A stretch of DNA of 51,477 bases from Thermoleophilia bacterium (GTDB lineage: Bacteria > Actinomycetota > Thermoleophilia > Gaiellales > F1-60-MAGs149): positions 1 through 51,477 of the forward strand of contig SHUX01000003.1 of assembly GCA_009694475.1 (NCBI GenBank). The letters are read 5' to 3'. This document shows, piece by piece, positions 38,042-46,387 of this stretch. The first letter of the stretch is position 1. The number at the start of each line of letters is the position of its first letter. Made by a program: the position numbers and the translations under genes. A model generated the notes under the pieces. It was not told the origin of the DNA and ran no database searches. It saw nothing but the letters and a program-made list of their open reading frames with translations.

Positions 38042-39012
38042 CAGGCGGCGTCCTGCGTGAGTGCTGCGGTCGTGCGTTCGGCGACGCGCAACCGCGATGA
38101 CGCTGCACGAGGATTGCGGTCCAACTCGGCCGAGCCGGGGCGAATCACGCGTGTCGTGAGGACACGCAGCGTGGCCTCACGAGCGCAACCGCAGATCGGC
38201 AGATCCGGCGGGCAGGTGCAGGGTGCGGAGGCGTCGCGGAAGCGCTCCTTGACGATGCGGTCCTCGAGCGAGTGGAACGAGATGACGGCGATTCGACCAC
38301 CCGGCTTGAGAATGTGCATTGCCGCATCGAGGCCCTCTTCGACCATCGCCAGCTCGTCGTTGACGGCGATCCGCAGCGACTGGAAGACGCGCTTGGCGGG
38401 ATGGCCTGAGCCGAACTGCGCGGGCGTGGGGATGGCGTGACGAATCGTGTCGACTAGATCAGCACTGCGCTCGTACGGCTGCGAGGTACGGCGGCGGCAG
38501 ATGGCACGGGCGATCTGCCGGCTGTAGCGCTCTTCGCCGTAGCGGCTGAAGAGATCGGCGAGGTCGCGCTCTGACAGTTCGGCGAGCAGGTCGGCAGCGG
38601 TCTGTCCCCCGCGCGGGTCCATGCGCATGTCGAGCGGCGCATCGACGGCGTAGGAGAAGCCGCGTTCGGGCTGGTCGATCTGCATCGACGAGACGCCTAG
38701 GTCGAGCAGCATCGCGTCGGCCTGCACGCCCTCGACGGCGAGTGAGCGGAAGCCGTCAACGAAGTCGCGCTTAAGCAGGCGTACAGCCATATCGGGGTGC
38801 GAGGCTCGGAACGAGCGAGCGCGGTTCTCGACGGACGGGTCACGATCGATGGCGACGTAGGCGCCACGTCCCTGCATCAACTCGGCCAGCATCGTGGCGT
38901 GGCCGCCAGCACCAAAGGTGCCGTCGACGACAGTCATGCCGGGCTGCACGTCGAGGAGAGCAACGACCTCGTGCGCGAGTACAGGATCGTGGATAGCGGC
39001 GTTAGTGGGCAT
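38041..39012 (-). CDS. rsmH: 16S rRNA (cytosine1402-N4)-methyltransferase
   Basis: 323 residues. HDPVLAHEVVALL, the SAM loop VVDGTFGAGGHATMLAE, LLDLGVSSMQIDQPERGFSY, and the late FHSLEDRIVKERFRDASAPC. Four cysteines in CTCPPDLPICGC may form a zinc site. ATG 39012 overlaps the mraZ stop by 11 nt; the track start at 39120 lies within mraZ. Confidence 0.97.
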   Translation of the reverse strand: MPTNAAIHDPVLAHEVVALLDVQPGMTVVDGTFGAGGHATMLAELMQGRGAYVAIDRDPSVENRARSFRASHPDMAVRLLKRDFVDGFRSLAVEGVQADAMLLDLGVSSMQIDQPERGFSYAVDAPLDMRMDPRGGQTAADLLAELSERDLADLFSRYGEERYSRQIARAICRRRTSQPYERSADLVDTIRHAIPTPAQFGSGHPAKRVFQSLRIAVNDELAMVEEGLDAAMHILKPGGRIAVISFHSLEDRIVKERFRDASAPCTCPPDLPICGCAREATLRVLTTRVIRPGSAELDRNPRAASSRLRVAERTTAALTQDAA

Positions 39013-39436
39013 CACGGACCAGGCGCTCTGCGACATTTTCGGCGCTCCCTTCCAAGTCGGCGAGGCCACGTTCCCAGGCCCCGCGATCCCAAATTTCGAG
39101 TCGATCACGTACACCAACAACGACGATTTCTCGTTGCAGGACGGCGTGCTGCATCAGTGGTGCGGGGAGAGCGACGCGTCCCTGTCGATCGAGTTCGGCT
39201 TCGACAGCCCCACCAAAGAGGAAACGCTCGAGCTGGCGACCCTCACGCGTAAATGGGTCGAGTCGTGCGGTCTGCAGCTCGACAAAGCTCTCCCAGCCGT
39301 CACGGGCGTAGATCGCGACGCAGTGATCGAGGCCACGCGTCACGAACAAGCCATCGGCAAATGGCTCGCGCAGACGAGCAGGAACCGTCACGCGGTTCTT
39401 CTCGTCGAGCTTCTGAGCGTATTCACCAAGCAGCAT
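39002..39436 (-). CDS. mraZ: Transcriptional regulator MraZ
   Basis: 144 residues with two SpoVT/AbrB-like repeats: LGEYAQKLDEKNRVTVPARLRE and EAELDRQGRVALPAPLMQHA. MraZ forms rings that bind GTGGG repeats upstream of its own gene and represses the dcw cluster. Those repeats are present here. No clear Shine-Dalgarno precedes ATG 39436. Confidence 0.97.
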   Translation of the reverse strand: MLLGEYAQKLDEKNRVTVPARLREPFADGLFVTRGLDHCVAIYARDGWESFVELQTARLDPFTREGRQLERFLFGGAVEAELDRQGRVALPAPLMQHAVLQREIVVVGVRDRLEIWDRGAWERGLADLEGSAENVAERLVRDAH

Positions 39437-39497
39437 TTGGGGTCATTTCTTTGGTGTCCGGAGCCCCCACTCGGGTTCCCCGTCTGTACCAAGATGC

Positions 39498-39529
39498 CCC
39501 ACCTTACCCCACTTTGTCCCACTTTGCAA
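39498..39529 (-). promoter_or_regulatory. mraZ (dcw) promoter with three MraZ boxes
   Basis: On the minus strand TTGCAA (39529-39524), 17 bp and TAAGGT (39506-39501) form a sigma70-type promoter. Three GTGGG boxes with exact 10-bp period (39518-39522, 39508-39512, 39498-39502) lie in the spacer and over the -10. A fourth GTGGG is at 39466-39470. MraZ bound there would block RNA polymerase. Confidence 0.85.
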
Positions 39530-39544
39530 CTATTACGTTTAATA

Positions 39545-39558
39545 CGAACATACGTTCG
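39545..39558. promoter_or_regulatory. LexA (SOS) box upstream of mraZ promoter
   Basis: CGAACATACGTTCG fits the Gram-positive LexA consensus CGAACRNRYGTTCG at every position. It sits in a longer perfect repeat, TAATACGAAC-ATAC-GTTCGTATTA. It is 15 bp upstream of the mraZ -35. The plus strand downstream holds only a 17-codon frame (ATG 39566). Confidence 0.65.
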
Positions 39559-39718
39559 TATTAGCATGGTTGAGCGAAAAAAGCGCCTCAGACCCGATCT
39601 CACCCCCACACCTTTGTGACAGCACACAAAGGCCATCCCCCACCACACCCCACTACCCGCGGCACGCTTGATCTAACGAACAAGACCACATCACAGCGCG
39701 ATCAAACAACGCCCCTCA

Positions 39719-39766
39719 ATCCAAGGCGGACATGACAAGTGCGCACTTGTCATGTCCGCCTTGGAT
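39719..39766. repeat. 48-bp perfect palindrome
   Basis: The 24-nt arm starting ATCCAAGGCGGACATGACAA is followed directly by its exact reverse complement, centred on TGC|GCA. It lies 60 bp past the PfkB kinase stop and about 150 bp upstream of the LexA box, inside the 260-bp gene-free stretch 39566-39825. It could act as a terminator for the kinase, but neither side has a strong T-run. The rest of the gap has no ORF of note. Confidence 0.9.
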
Positions 39767-39825
39767 CACGAGTGGCCCCGGATCGCGACCTCGCGCCCGA
39801 ACAAATACTCCGAACGAGCGGTCAA

Positions 39826-40653
39826 CTAAAGCGCCGCTCCGTAGGGGCCGCGGCGACAGACGGTCTCCGCTCCCCACGCAGCGCCCGTCTGCACCGCTGC
39901 CGCTAGGGGCAGTCCCAAGCCGAGACCATATGTCAACCCAGCCGCAAAACAATCGCCAGCGCCGTACGTATCGACGGGATCAGTTGGCAATGGGACGGCA
40001 TCCCAGAGGCCAGAATCGTCTGTCGACATCCAACGGCCACCACGCGCCCCATCGGTCAACACAATCGCTTTCGTGTGTTTACCGAGCACACGAAAGTCGA
40101 CCTCCTCACCACGATCGGTCAGCGAACTGACGACCACATCGGCCTTCACTCCACTCTCGATCAGGGCGCCGAGTTGGCGTGCCGAACAGACAAGTGACCC
40201 GGCAGCACGTGCCGCTGCGATCCCCGAGGGCTCACCACACGTCGCATAGACCGCCGTGCAGTCCATCAGAGACTCCCAGCCGAGCGGCTCATCACCCCGT
40301 GGATACTCGTTGGGTTGCGACACGATGATCGTGCGATCACACGCATCGTCGAGGATTGTCACTGCTCGTGCCTGCCGCCCTGCTCGCTCGGCAACCCGCA
40401 GGTCAATACCCTCGACCAGCATCCGCTGACGTGTCGCAGCACCCTCAGCGTCGTTTGCCAATGCTGTCACGAAGACGACCTCGGCACCGGCACGCGCCAA
40501 GGTGATCGCGGCAACTGCTCCGCCACCAGCCGGCTCCTCGAACGGAGCGGTGAGATGAATGATCTCTCCCGAATTTGGCGGTCTTGTCGCGCGTCCAAAT
40601 AGCACCCACTCAACATGCCCCACGACCGCAATCTTCGGGCGAGCCTGAGGCAT
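39826..40653 (-). CDS. PfkB-family carbohydrate kinase
   Basis: A compact ribokinase-fold protein of 275 residues. IAVVGHVEWVLFGRA and EEPAGGGAVAAITLARAGAEV give the N-terminal half; VDTYGAGDCFAAGLTYGLG is signature 2 with the catalytic Asp. Family members are usually about 300 residues, so a lid segment may be short. Substrate unknown. Unlike the kinase at 21.4 kb it shows no close sequence likeness beyond the motifs. Confidence 0.87.
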   Translation of the reverse strand: MPQARPKIAVVGHVEWVLFGRATRPPNSGEIIHLTAPFEEPAGGGAVAAITLARAGAEVVFVTALANDAEGAATRQRMLVEGIDLRVAERAGRQARAVTILDDACDRTIIVSQPNEYPRGDEPLGWESLMDCTAVYATCGEPSGIAAARAAGSLVCSARQLGALIESGVKADVVVSSLTDRGEEVDFRVLGKHTKAIVLTDGARGGRWMSTDDSGLWDAVPLPTDPVDTYGAGDCFAAGLTYGLGLGLPLAAAVQTGAAWGAETVCRRGPYGAAL

Positions 40654-40662
40654 CGTGGACGA

Positions 40663-40995
40663 CTAGAGGCTGAGATCGTGCTCGCGCACAGCGGTCGCCA
40701 TCGCCTCGACATGCTCGTCCCAATCCTGGCCCGGCGTCCAGTTCGGAATGGCCACACCAGCCTGACGCAACGTCGTGACCAGTTGATCGGCGAGTTTGTC
40801 CTCAAACAACCGGGAGGCTGTCGCGATCGCCTCATCGCGCGTTGGCGCGTGGATCTGCATCGGTTCAACCAAGGCGTTTCCCGCCGGCCGGATCGTCGCG
40901 TACCAACCCTCGGGACGCGCAGGTTCGAGAAAGACCTGAAACCCAAAACGTCGGGCGCGGGACTTGAGGGCATTGGCGTCGTTAGCGATGTTCAC
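40663..40995 (-). CDS. Small conserved-looking protein, unknown function
   Basis: 110 residues from GTG 40995 (VNIANDANALKSRARRFGFQ). The track start at 41055 overlaps the GH15 gene end; the chosen GTG has TAGGGT 8 nt upstream, the leaderless layout. The protein is soluble, mixed alpha/beta, with PEGWYATIRPAG and PTRDEAIATASRLFEDKLADQLVTTLRQAG. The second stretch resembles the helix after a small antiparallel sheet, as in ACT-sized or RHH-unrelated folds. I do not recognise it. Confidence 0.6.
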   Translation of the reverse strand: MNIANDANALKSRARRFGFQVFLEPARPEGWYATIRPAGNALVEPMQIHAPTRDEAIATASRLFEDKLADQLVTTLRQAGVAIPNWTPGQDWDEHVEAMATAVREHDLSL

Positions 40996-41026
40996 AGGCA
41001 GGAACCCTACAGGAAGCGAATCTGGA

Positions 41027-42835
41027 TCAGCTGACCTTGTCGATCGCGCGGTCAAGAAACAGGGCAGCCGAGATCAATGAGAGGTGTGTAAATGCCTGGG
41101 GGAAGTTGCCGAGCGCCTCTCCCGATGCACCGATCTCCTCGGAGTACAGCCCAAGGTGGTTGGCGTAGGTCTGCATCTTTTCGAACGCCAGCCGAGCCTC
41201 GTCGATATTGCCAGCGCGTGCCAGCACCTCGACCCACCAGAACGTGCAGATCGAGAAGGTGCCCTCTTCCCCACCGAGTCCATCGTCGGCTGCGAGATCA
41301 GGGTTGTAGCGATAAACGAGCGAGTCGGTCACGAGTTCGTCACGAATCGCGTCGATCGTCGACTTCATCATCGGATCGTTCGGCGCTACGAAGTGCCCCA
41401 TCACCATCATCAGTGTCGACGCGTCGAGCACATCACCGTCAAGCACTTGCACGAAGGCCTGACGCTGCTGAGAAAAGCCGCGCTTCATAACCTGCTCGTA
41501 GATCGCATCGCGCGTCTCGCGCCAGCGAATACGTGGGCACGGAAAGCCGCGTGCCTCGGCGATGCGGAGCGCCCGATCAAAGGCAATCCAACTCATCACA
41601 CGCGAGTAGGTGAATTCCTGTGGCCCTCCGCGAACCTCCCAAATCCCCTCGTCTTTGGAGTCCCAATGCTCAACGAGCCAGTCCAGCAGTTCGACGACGA
41701 CGGTCCAGAGCTCGTAGTCGATGGGGGCGCCAGACTTGTTGTAAAGGTAGATGCTATTGATCAACTCGCCGTAGATGTCGAGCTGCAACTGACCGGCAGC
41801 ACCATTGCCGACCCGGACGGGTTTCGAGTCGCGATATCCCGAGAGGTGATCGAGTTCGAACTCCTCGAGTTCGTGCCGTCCATCGATCCCGTACATGATC
41901 TGCAAGGGCCCGGCATTTGAGGAGTGCTGCTCAAGTGCTCGCTCCTTCAGGAACGCCATAAACTGACTTGCCTCGTCAAGGAAGCCAAGCTTCAGGAACG
42001 CGAATAGCGTGAACGACGAGTCGCGGATCCACGTGTACCGATAGTCCCAGTTGCGAGCGCCGCCAATCGTCTCTGGCAGCGACATTGTTGGAGCCGCGAC
42101 GATCGCTCCGGTCGGGCGATAACAGAGCAACTTGAGCACTAACGCAGAGCGCCTCACGGTCTCACGCCAGCGGCCGCGGTAGGTGCACTGGTGGATCCAA
42201 CTGCGCCAAAACTCGACGGTCTCGGTGAACAGGTGCCCACAGACCTCCGGCGGAAACGGCCGCGCAGAGTGCCCATCATCGGGCACGCGCTCGAGCACGA
42301 AGGTCAGACGCTGCCCTGCCTCGAGCGTAAAGAAGGCGTGCACATCGCTACCGTCTGTCGTCAACTGCACCGGCGAGTCGAGTGCGAGCGTGAGGTCGTC
42401 GGTCTCGAAAACCACGCCGTACTCGTCGACCTTGATCGTGTGTTCGGTGCGACCATAGTTAAAGCGCGGCGAGCAGTCGAGTTGGAAGTGCATGTGCCCG
42501 CGCACGCACTGAACGGTGCGCAAGATGCGTTGACGATCCTCCTCAACCGAGCCGACCGGCATAAAGTCAACGAGTTCGCCGACGCCCGTACCCGACAGAA
42601 AGCGTGTGATTAGTACGTTCGTGTCAGGCAGGTAGAGCTGCTTTGCCCGCACATCCCGGTCCTGCGGACCAATCCGAAACGAGCCGCCCTTCTCCTGGTC
42701 GAGAATGCCCCCAAAGACGCTCGGCGAGTCGAACCGTGGGCAGCAGTACCAGTCGATTGTGCCCTCTTCGGTGACGAGCGCGACAGAGTGGAGGTCGCCA
42801 ATGATCCCATGATCTTCAATCGCAGCGTAGTCCAC
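41027..42835 (-). CDS. Glycoside hydrolase family 15 enzyme (glucoamylase/trehalase)
   Basis: 602 residues. The N-terminal beta-sandwich (IEDHGIIGDLHSVALVTEEGTIDWYCCPRFDSPSVFGGIL) precedes the (alpha/alpha)6 barrel: RNWDYRYTWIRDSSF, DEGIWEVRGGPQEFTYSRVMSW with the general acid Glu, and LYSEEIGASGEALGNFPQAFTHL with the general base Glu. This group includes glucoamylase-like enzymes and actinobacterial alpha,alpha-trehalases; sequence alone does not decide. No signal peptide, so it acts in the cytoplasm. GTG 42835 follows GAGGGAG. Confidence 0.9.
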   Translation of the reverse strand: MDYAAIEDHGIIGDLHSVALVTEEGTIDWYCCPRFDSPSVFGGILDQEKGGSFRIGPQDRDVRAKQLYLPDTNVLITRFLSGTGVGELVDFMPVGSVEEDRQRILRTVQCVRGHMHFQLDCSPRFNYGRTEHTIKVDEYGVVFETDDLTLALDSPVQLTTDGSDVHAFFTLEAGQRLTFVLERVPDDGHSARPFPPEVCGHLFTETVEFWRSWIHQCTYRGRWRETVRRSALVLKLLCYRPTGAIVAAPTMSLPETIGGARNWDYRYTWIRDSSFTLFAFLKLGFLDEASQFMAFLKERALEQHSSNAGPLQIMYGIDGRHELEEFELDHLSGYRDSKPVRVGNGAAGQLQLDIYGELINSIYLYNKSGAPIDYELWTVVVELLDWLVEHWDSKDEGIWEVRGGPQEFTYSRVMSWIAFDRALRIAEARGFPCPRIRWRETRDAIYEQVMKRGFSQQRQAFVQVLDGDVLDASTLMMVMGHFVAPNDPMMKSTIDAIRDELVTDSLVYRYNPDLAADDGLGGEEGTFSICTFWWVEVLARAGNIDEARLAFEKMQTYANHLGLYSEEIGASGEALGNFPQAFTHLSLISAALFLDRAIDKVS

Positions 42836-42864
42836 GCAGATCTCCCTCGCCTTCGGCAGAGAGT

Positions 42865-43197
42865 TTAGGCGGAATGCGTGCTGAGGTTGAGATCGGCAAC
42901 GAGCCGATCCTTGGGCTTGAGCCCCACGGACCGCTCGACGACCTCGCCGTCTTTGAACAACGCGACCATCGGGATCGACAGCACGCCGTACTGGCCGGCA
43001 AGACCAGGTTCGGCATCGACGTCGAGCTTGGCGATCTTGACCTTGCCTGCATACTCGCCGGCGAGCTCGTCAATGATCGGCCCGAGCGTCTTGCACGGCC
43101 CACACCACTCAGCCCAGAAGTCGATCAGGACGGGGATGTCGGATTCGATGACTTCGCCCTGGAAGTTGGCGCTATTAATCTCGAGTGCGTCGGACAT
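42865..43197 (-). CDS. trxA: Thioredoxin
   Basis: 110 residues with FWAEWCGPCKTLGPIIDELA, the WCGPCK redox site, and the cis-Pro loop VLSIPMVALFKDGE. ATG 43197 has GGAG 6 nt upstream; the track start at 43218 lies in the leader. It reduces disulphides, including possibly the NrdJ tail. Confidence 0.97.
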   Translation of the reverse strand: MSDALEINSANFQGEVIESDIPVLIDFWAEWCGPCKTLGPIIDELAGEYAGKVKIAKLDVDAEPGLAGQYGVLSIPMVALFKDGEVVERSVGLKPKDRLVADLNLSTHSA

Positions 43198-43243
43198 GTG
43201 CTGCTCCTTCAGGGGCAAAGCGGTGGTTTTGAAGAGTATGCCG

Positions 43244-43282
43244 GGCGCGTCGCCCGTCTATCTCATAGACGAACGACGCGCC
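43244..43282. terminator. Long hairpin between binding-protein gene and trxA
   Basis: GGCGCGTCG pairs with CGACGCGCC outside a 2x2 internal loop, and CGTCTAT pairs with ATAGACG inside, closing a 3-nt loop. It starts 13 nt after the upstream stop. The T-tail is poor, so it may terminate the binding-protein mRNA, protect its end, or act in the trxA leader. Confidence 0.5.
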
Positions 43283-43295
43283 GCTGGCATTCCCG

Positions 43296-44444
43296 TTACT
43301 GCGTGTAGAGCTTGCTGAGGACGAACGTGCCACTCGTGCTGTCGACGTTCAAGATCGCCACGGGAACGTTCGAGCGGTAACCCGTCTCCGGGTCGATCGT
43401 GATGCTGCCCGTTGCACCGGAGAGGTTGGTGGTGTGGAACGCCTTCTTCGAGACGGCGCTCACGCTGAGCCTCCCGGCACGGCGAATCGCATTGACCAGC
43501 GTGTAGACGGAGTCGTAGGTGAAGATCCCCCACGGGCCAGGATTGGCGCTCAACTTTTTGGCGTAGTTCTTCACGTACGCCGTCGACTTGGCGTTACCAA
43601 ACTGGCCTGGCGTTGGCACACCACTAAACGTGCAGGCTGATGCTGCCGGAATGCCGGCCTGCTTGACGAAGGCAGCGTCCTGGTTAGCGAGCCCCATGAA
43701 GCACTTGGTCGGATGGTCGGCCTGCGCAGCGAACAGGTTCTTGGCGATGATTGCGCCCTGCGGGTAGTAGGTGCTGACGTAGACGACATCAGGATTGTTC
43801 GTCACGGCCTGCGCAACCTGCGCAGTGAAGTCCTTGCTCTTGGCATCGATTGGGATCTTTGTAACGAGCACGCCCTGCTTGTTGAGCGCCTCGAACATGC
43901 GGTCTGCCATACCCTTGGTGTAAGCGTCAGGGTCGTACAGGATCGAGACCTTGCCAGCCTTCTCTGCCGTCATCCACTGGACCTCAACGGGCGAGATCTG
44001 CGAGTTCTTCGGCTGGACAGTGATACCCATGTTCTTGGTGTCGTCGGTCGAGGTCAACTGAACTGGAAACACCCCGGCAGCAATAAAGATTGGGAGATTC
44101 GCGATACCAACGGACGAGTTGTACGGTCCGATCAGCGCGAATGGCTGCTGCTTGACAAGGTTCTCCGCAACCGTCACACCAATCGATGGTGTCGCCTTGT
44201 CATTGCCGGTGATCAACTTGATCTGCAGTCCAAGAACGCCCCCTGCCTTGTTGATCTCGGCAATAGCGAGCTTGGTGCCCCGCAGCATGTCTTGCCCGTT
44301 GGCGGCCTGTCCACCCGTTAATGGGCCTTCATACGCGAGCGTCAGCACCTCCGAGCGTGGCGCCAAGGATCGCGCAGCAGCAACTGGGACGACAATCGCA
44401 GCAATCGTGACGACCGCAAATAGGCTGATAAGACGATAGTGCAC
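43296..44444 (-). CDS. Branched-chain amino-acid type ABC transporter substrate-binding protein
   Basis: 382 residues. A signal peptide (LISLFAVVTIAAIVVPVAAA) is followed by the LivJ-type two-lobe fold: LTLAYEGPLTGGQAANGQDMLRGTKLAIAEINKAGGVLGLQIKL, then ALIGPYNSSVGIANLPI and the second lobe. No lipobox Cys is seen. It binds amino acids or similar small ligands outside the membrane. No permease or ATPase partner is in the window, so it is an orphan here. GTG 44444 has GAGAG upstream; the track's 44501 start precedes the promoter-proximal region. Confidence 0.9.
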   Translation of the reverse strand: MHYRLISLFAVVTIAAIVVPVAAARSLAPRSEVLTLAYEGPLTGGQAANGQDMLRGTKLAIAEINKAGGVLGLQIKLITGNDKATPSIGVTVAENLVKQQPFALIGPYNSSVGIANLPIFIAAGVFPVQLTSTDDTKNMGITVQPKNSQISPVEVQWMTAEKAGKVSILYDPDAYTKGMADRMFEALNKQGVLVTKIPIDAKSKDFTAQVAQAVTNNPDVVYVSTYYPQGAIIAKNLFAAQADHPTKCFMGLANQDAAFVKQAGIPAASACTFSGVPTPGQFGNAKSTAYVKNYAKKLSANPGPWGIFTYDSVYTLVNAIRRAGRLSVSAVSKKAFHTTNLSGATGSITIDPETGYRSNVPVAILNVDSTSGTFVLSKLYTQ

Positions 44445-44473
44445 GTGGACTCTCTCGCGTTTCGAGTGACGTG

Positions 44474-44501
44474 ACTGTAGCGATCCTCTCGGCGACGACA
44501 A
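44474..44501 (-). promoter_or_regulatory. Promoter of the binding-protein gene
   Basis: TTGTCG (44501-44496), a 16-bp spacer and TACAGT (44479-44474) on the minus strand, about 30 bp before GTG 44444. Confidence 0.55.
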
Positions 44502-44505
44502 TCCA

Positions 44506-45204
44506 TCAGTCTTTTTCGTGGGCTACGTTACCAACGGGCCGCCCGAACCCACCAATACTCGTGTTGAGTCGCCATCCGCTGTAGGTGTGCTCGCTGACAG
44601 CGTCGCCCGAGTTGCCTTCAATGGTGTCGATCGTTAGCGGCGTCACCCGTCGCACGATGCCGACGTGGCCGAACGTAAACCAGACCACATCACCAGGCTG
44701 CGGGTCGGCGACGAGTCGGTCGCGAAACGCGCTCCGCTCGGCAAACCATCCTCGAACATCCAGCGTCCAACCCAACCGCCAGCCACCGGACGCGCCCCCT
44801 GTAAACGGTCGCCCGGCGGCGCGCAACACCCAGGAGACGAAATCGGCGCACCACGCTTCGGCATTGTCGTCCGTAAATTCGCTGATACCTGGCCCACTAT
44901 TCGAGCCGGGTGGCGCCTCCCTAATCTGCATCTGCAGCAGTCGTTCCGAAATCGCGACGATCGAGCCCCCGTCAATTGTCGGGAGCGGTGTGACTGGTAG
45001 ACTTAGGAAGGTAGGTACTGCCAAGCCACCATCAGCGCGTCCAGTGCCAGATTGCCCAACCTCGGCAAACAGTGGTGACAAACGCGGCAGCAGCACGAGG
45101 CCGCTGTTGGAGGTTTTCACGGCGATCGTTGCCAACACGGTACAGGCCAGCAAGACGGCGACCCACTCCGTCGTCGCCTGCCCCAGTCGCCGCGCGAGCG
45201 TCAT
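44506..45204 (-). CDS. CHAP-domain peptidase with Flp/TadE-like prepilin N-terminus
   Basis: 232 residues. The start, RRLG|QATTEWVAVLLACTVLATIAV, matches class III prepilins: Gly before the cut site, Glu at +5, aromatic at +6 and a hydrophobic helix. Residues 110-232 are a CHAP amidase/endopeptidase: Cys119 in AWCADFVSWVLRAAG, His180 in PGDVVWFTFGHVGIV, and the acidic/Asn pair in TIEGNSG. Such enzymes cleave peptidoglycan stem peptides or amide bonds. The gene closes the tad operon, overlapping tadC by ATGA, so the Tad machine may process or export it. That link is inference. Confidence 0.85.
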   Translation of the reverse strand: MTLARRLGQATTEWVAVLLACTVLATIAVKTSNSGLVLLPRLSPLFAEVGQSGTGRADGGLAVPTFLSLPVTPLPTIDGGSIVAISERLLQMQIREAPPGSNSGPGISEFTDDNAEAWCADFVSWVLRAAGRPFTGGASGGWRLGWTLDVRGWFAERSAFRDRLVADPQPGDVVWFTFGHVGIVRRVTPLTIDTIEGNSGDAVSEHTYSGWRLNTSIGGFGRPVGNVAHEKD

Positions 45205-45827
45205 GCAATCACCGGTCCGATCAGACTGCGCAACACGAGCGCTTGACCACCGATCACGATCAACAGCGCTGCCGGTGCCAGCAGTCCACCGATCACGAGC
45301 AGCATCTTGGGCGCAGCCGCGGCGGCGCGTTTGCGAGCCTCGGCACGCGCCTGCAGTCGAGCATCGGCGGCAAGCAGACGCAGTGCTCCCGCGATTGGAA
45401 CCCCCAACTCTTCGCTCTGCTGAAACAACGATCCCAACGAGCGGAGAGCGGGATCGGCAGCGCGTAACGAGGCTCCTAGGCCGAGTACGGTGGCAGTCCG
45501 CGTCGCATCGACGAGCACGCCCCTGAGCGGTTCGGATGAGAACGTGGCCACCCGCTCGATTGCAAGCTCGGGCGCCGCGCCGCCATCAACGGTTGCCGCC
45601 AGCAGCTCGAGCACATCCGGGAGGGCGTTCGTGATCGCGCTCGCCCACCGCTGCTGCGCCGAGCGCTCCCGGCGGCGGGTCGTGACGAACCCCACGCCAA
45701 AACCGATACCACCACCACTGATGGCGAGCACTACATTACCCGTCCCCAGCCACCCCAGCCAGAGCCCTAGACACCCCCAACTTGCCAACCACACGAGCCA
45801 CGTTGCACGGCGCGGGCGTGGTGTCAC
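45201..45827 (-). CDS. tadC: TadC-like type II/IV secretion membrane protein (GspF domain)
   Basis: 208 residues: N-terminal membrane hairpin (WLVWLASWGCLGLWLGWLG), one GspF/T2SSF helical domain (ALPDVLELLAATVDGGAAPELAI, LRSLGSLFQQSEELGVPIAGAL) and C-terminal segments (MLLVIGGLLAPAALLIVIGG). Usual TadC is near 300, so this is a short form. It anchors the assembly platform. GTG 45827 overlaps the previous stop in GTGA; the track start 46220 is a false extension. Confidence 0.85.
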   Translation of the reverse strand: MTPRPRRATWLVWLASWGCLGLWLGWLGTGNVVLAISGGGIGFGVGFVTTRRRERSAQQRWASAITNALPDVLELLAATVDGGAAPELAIERVATFSSEPLRGVLVDATRTATVLGLGASLRAADPALRSLGSLFQQSEELGVPIAGALRLLAADARLQARAEARKRAAAAAPKMLLVIGGLLAPAALLIVIGGQALVLRSLIGPVIA

Positions 45828-46387
45828 AACCCCACCGCCCGCGCGATGCGCCGTAGTAGGAGCAGTGCGATGCCGGTCAGTCCCGCTGCCACTCCGATAA
45901 TCACAAGCCCAGGCCCGGTCGTAAACAGCGCTGCAAGTGCCGACGGCGCGAGCACGGTCAGGAAGCCGAGCGAGACGACAGGTGCAAGCGGCACAATGCG
46001 TGCGGCCAGTCTGGCCTGCGCGGTAGCAACTTCCGCCTCGAGTCGTAGCCGCTCGCGATCGGCGAGCCCTTCGGCGACAGCCGCGAGCGATGCGACGAGA
46101 TCGCCGCCGAGCTCCTGATGAAGCTCGATCGTCCCCACCAGCACACTGCCGCCTGGTACGGCAAGAAGTGGCGCGAGAGCGCTCCGGGTCGCAGCGCCAG
46201 AGCGCAGGCCAGCCGCACACGTTCTGAGCAGGTCGACGACCACCTCGTCAACTGCATCCGCCGCGCGCTCAAAGGCATCTGCGATCGGCAGGCCCGCAGC
46301 ACAGCACCGTGCGAGTGCCCGAGCAACCTCTGGCAGCGTCTGTGCGATAACGCCCACAGTCGGTCCGTTGCGTCGGGAGAACCTCAT
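45824..46387 (-). CDS. tadB: TadB-like membrane protein (GspF domain)
   Basis: 187 residues: a cytoplasmic GspF domain (LPEVARALARCCAAGLPIADAF, GTIELHQELGGDLVASLAAVAEGLADRERL) and two membrane segments (VVSLGFLTVLAPSALAALF, LVIIGVAAGLTGIALLLL). Shorter than the usual 300-320 residues: the N-terminal membrane hairpin is absent. ATG 46387 overlaps the tadA stop in ATGA. Confidence 0.85.
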   Translation of the reverse strand: MRFSRRNGPTVGVIAQTLPEVARALARCCAAGLPIADAFERAADAVDEVVVDLLRTCAAGLRSGAATRSALAPLLAVPGGSVLVGTIELHQELGGDLVASLAAVAEGLADRERLRLEAEVATAQARLAARIVPLAPVVSLGFLTVLAPSALAALFTTGPGLVIIGVAAGLTGIALLLLRRIARAVGL

